A stretch of DNA of 5,450 bases, from contig CAJTMX010000074.1 in assembly GCA_910577235.1 (NCBI GenBank), positions 1 through 5,450 of the forward strand, in the 5' to 3' direction. This document shows, in pieces, positions 4,020-5,450 of this stretch (the first letter of the stretch is position 1; each line of letters begins with the position of its first letter). The notes under the pieces were generated by a model. It was given only the letters and a program-made list of their open reading frames with translations, had not been told where the DNA came from and did no database searches. The translations under genes and the position numbers were made by a program. The stretch comes from an uncultured Acetatifactor sp. (lineage in GTDB: Bacteria > Bacillota > Clostridia > Lachnospirales > Lachnospiraceae).

Positions 4020-5450
4020 TCAGCTCCTTTCCAAGTCCTGCGACTTACTTCTTGCCTGTTTCTTCTGCGCCGCCCGTTCCTTGTCGGCTTTGAGCTGCGC
4101 CCGGATAGAGGGCTTCTTTTCCGGCTTTTTCCCCGGCTCCGCTTTTTTGCCCTGTTCCTTTTCCGCTTTCAGCGCGGCGGCATACTCGGCAAGGGAGATC
4201 TGCCCGCCGCTTCTCGCCTTTGCTTCCAGCTCGTCAGCGGTAGGCGTGGGCGTGTTGTTGATGATACCGTCAAAGCTGTTGTCGTTCTGCTCGATCGTGT
4301 CCTCGACGTGTTTTAAGGGGTTCGCCTTTTCCGGCTGCTCGGCGGCAACCGCAAACGCCTGTGTCCCGTTCCCCATAATGAGATATTTCCCGTCCTCCGA
4401 CGTGTGGTGAAGCCCATACCCGGCTTCCCGCATTTGCTCGGCGGTCATGTCGGTAACAGAAAAGCTCCCCCGTGGCGTTCTGATCTGCTCCCCGGTCATG
4501 CGGCTGTCGGGGGTAAGCTGCGGGGTCTGCTCCTGCAAGAACTCCGGCACTTCCTTATAGCCGAAGCTGTCAACGTAATGCGTCGTGTTCTCGCCGTTCT
4601 GATGAAGCACCACTATATCCGACACGGAAAGGCTGTGTCCCCGAAAGTCTTTGGGGTGGTCGATATTGAAACGGGTGTAAATATCTTCAAGGGAAGTCCC
4701 CGGCGTAAGCTCTGCGGTATAGATACGGTCGTAATTCGCCGCTTCCACGGAAAGCCCCGCCGCCTTCAGGCGGTCGTAAGGCTCAAAATGGTAGTCCCGC
4801 ATACCGTCCCCGTCCTTTAGCTGGTAAATGGAAAAGGTGTCTTTGTCCGGCTCTTTTTTGTCGGCGGTCTGCTCCGGCGCGTCCTGCCCCGGCTCGGCGG
4901 CGGTCTGCGCTTCCTGTGCCTTTGCATAAAGGTCTTTCACGTCGCCCTGTGTCAGCTCCCCGGTTTCCAGCTTCCCCAAAAGCTCCCGGCACTTCTCCGG
5001 GGTTCCCGTGTAAAGAATGTCCCCCAGCTTTGCCATGCCGTTATCCTGTGCCACATATTCCTGCAAGAGATAGCTGTTTTCCGGGCTGTCGCTGTACGGG
5101 TTCTGCCGCACCTTGTAAAAGGTTTCCGGCGTGGCGGTTTCCCCCGGCTCCGCGCCCTTTGCTTCCTCCTGCGGCGGCTCCGGGGCGGCGGTTCTCTCTG
5201 CGGCGGCTTCCTGCCTTGCCCGTTTCTGTAACTCGGTGGGGCGTTCCCCGGTAAGGGGCTGTATGCACTTGATACAATCGGCGGCATAGATCGCATTGTC
5301 GTTTAACTGCCGCTGCCATGCTTCCGTGCTGGGCGCATAGCGGAAGCCGTTCCCTTTCAGTTCCTCCCGGATTTCCTTATCCGGCTTTTCATCAAAGAAA
5401 ATCTGCAAGCGGTTATCCGCTGTGTTGGCTTCCACACGTCCCCCGTCAAA
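4020..5450 (-). CDS. YodL/DUF4316 multidomain ICE protein, 5' end beyond the window
   Basis: The reading frame is open to the window edge: 476 residues are visible, and the GTG at 5435 is an internal Val codon (preceded in frame by FDGGR), not the start. Visible residues about 8-55 hold a module with GFRYAPSTEAWQRQL, which I know from the end of DUF3560-like N-terminal regions, so more protein lies upstream. A Pro/Glu/Ala-rich linker follows (about 75-108), then a small module (about 109-178, TFYKVRQNPYSDSPENSYLL). A second linker leads to a YodL-like domain (PF14191, about 204-306), starting TFSIYQLKDGDGMRDYHFEPY. The C-terminal part resembles DUF4316 (PF14195, about 320-450), with NPLKHVEDTIEQNDNSFDGI, ending in PSIRAQL (447-453) and a Lys/Arg-rich tail. 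No membrane segment is seen. It is probably a cytoplasmic transfer-region accessory, but no activity is known. It heads the visible minus-strand operon, whose promoter is outside the window. Confidence 0.85.
   Translation of the reverse strand, partial: FDGGRVEANTADNRLQIFFDEKPDKEIREELKGNGFRYAPSTEAWQRQLNDNAIYAADCIKCIQPLTGERPTELQKRARQEAAAERTAAPEPPQEEAKGAEPGETATPETFYKVRQNPYSDSPENSYLLQEYVAQDNGMAKLGDILYTGTPEKCRELLGKLETGELTQGDVKDLYAKAQEAQTAAEPGQDAPEQTADKKEPDKDTFSIYQLKDGDGMRDYHFEPYDRLKAAGLSVEAANYDRIYTAELTPGTSLEDIYTRFNIDHPKDFRGHSLSVSDIVVLHQNGENTTHYVDSFGYKEVPEFLQEQTPQLTPDSRMTGEQIRTPRGSFSVTDMTAEQMREAGYGLHHTSEDGKYLIMGNGTQAFAVAAEQPEKANPLKHVEDTIEQNDNSFDGIINNTPTPTADELEAKARSGGQISLAEYAAALKAEKEQGKKAEPGKKPEKKPSIRAQLKADKERAAQKKQARSKSQDLERS
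4093..4112 (-). repeat. 20-base direct repeat, copy 2 (codes for the PSIRAQL motif)
   Basis: Identical to 3135-3154 in sequence and in reading frame. It lies in the tail of the YodL/DUF4316 protein, 29 codons before its stop if counted from the Arg-Ser end region. Confidence 0.78.

Noticed and set aside
3494..4093. Long + strand open frame of 199 codons opposite the 317-residue gene
   Set aside because: It lies antisense to a well-supported gene with a ribosome site and operon context. It has no family resemblance, and open antisense frames are expected from the GC-rich codon bias.
4404..4820. + strand open frame of 138 codons inside the YodL/DUF4316 gene
   Set aside because: It runs antisense to recognised domains, has no convincing ribosome site, and has low-complexity composition typical of a shadow frame.
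5435..5435. GTG at 5435 as the start of the YodL/DUF4316 gene
   Set aside because: The frame stays open to the window edge and the upstream residues FDGGR continue a sequence style known from longer homologues, so this is an internal Val codon.
1..5450. CRISPR arrays, tRNA or rRNA genes, insertion sequences
   Set aside because: I saw no spaced direct repeats, cloverleaf-like sequence, rRNA-like stretch, transposase gene or terminal repeats. The only clear direct repeat is the 20-base coding pair.

Overview
The window is part of an integrative conjugative element (ICE) of the Tn1549/CTn type, carried by Gram-positive anaerobes of the class Clostridia. The evidence is the set and order of genes: an XRE-type regulator, a MobC accessory protein and a MOBP relaxase on the + strand, facing a minus-strand row of proteins seen mainly in such elements (cysteine-rich VLP protein, transposon-transfer assisting protein, and a YodL/DUF4316 protein). 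The strong purine-rich Shine-Dalgarno sites and the GC-rich codon use of the minus-strand genes fit a gut Clostridia host (Lachnospiraceae/Oscillospiraceae type). No integrase, type IV secretion ATPase, resistance gene or element end lies in the window, so this is the interior of the element.

Layout, + strand. Bases 1-56 are a short leader with two Shine-Dalgarno-like sites. Bases 57-410 encode a small helix-turn-helix protein, closed by a hairpin terminator at 445-483. Bases 484-656 are non-coding and hold three consecutive hairpins (552-623) just before mobC; this is the best candidate for the origin of transfer (oriT). mobC (657-986) overlaps the relaxase gene (947-2299) by 40 bases, so the two are probably translated together. 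A strong hairpin with A-rich and T-rich flanks (2305-2360) can stop transcription from both directions between the convergent operons.

Layout, minus strand, in reading order from the right edge. A modular YodL/DUF4316 protein is cut by the window edge (5450-4020). It is followed after 4 bases by an unrecognised 317-residue protein (4015-3062), then TTRAP (3059-2844) and the Cys-rich VLP protein (2847-2482). Junctions are 4-base gaps or overlaps, so this looks like the end of one long transfer operon.

How the parts may work together: MobC and the relaxase would bind and nick the oriT upstream of mobC, and the XRE protein is a plausible local repressor. The minus-strand proteins are conserved transfer-region accessories of unknown mechanism. 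The two longest share a C-terminal PSIRAQL motif followed by a Lys-rich tail, the most interesting unexplained signal here. The second is the three-hairpin array upstream of mobC. Nothing in the window is clearly an undescribed complete system.
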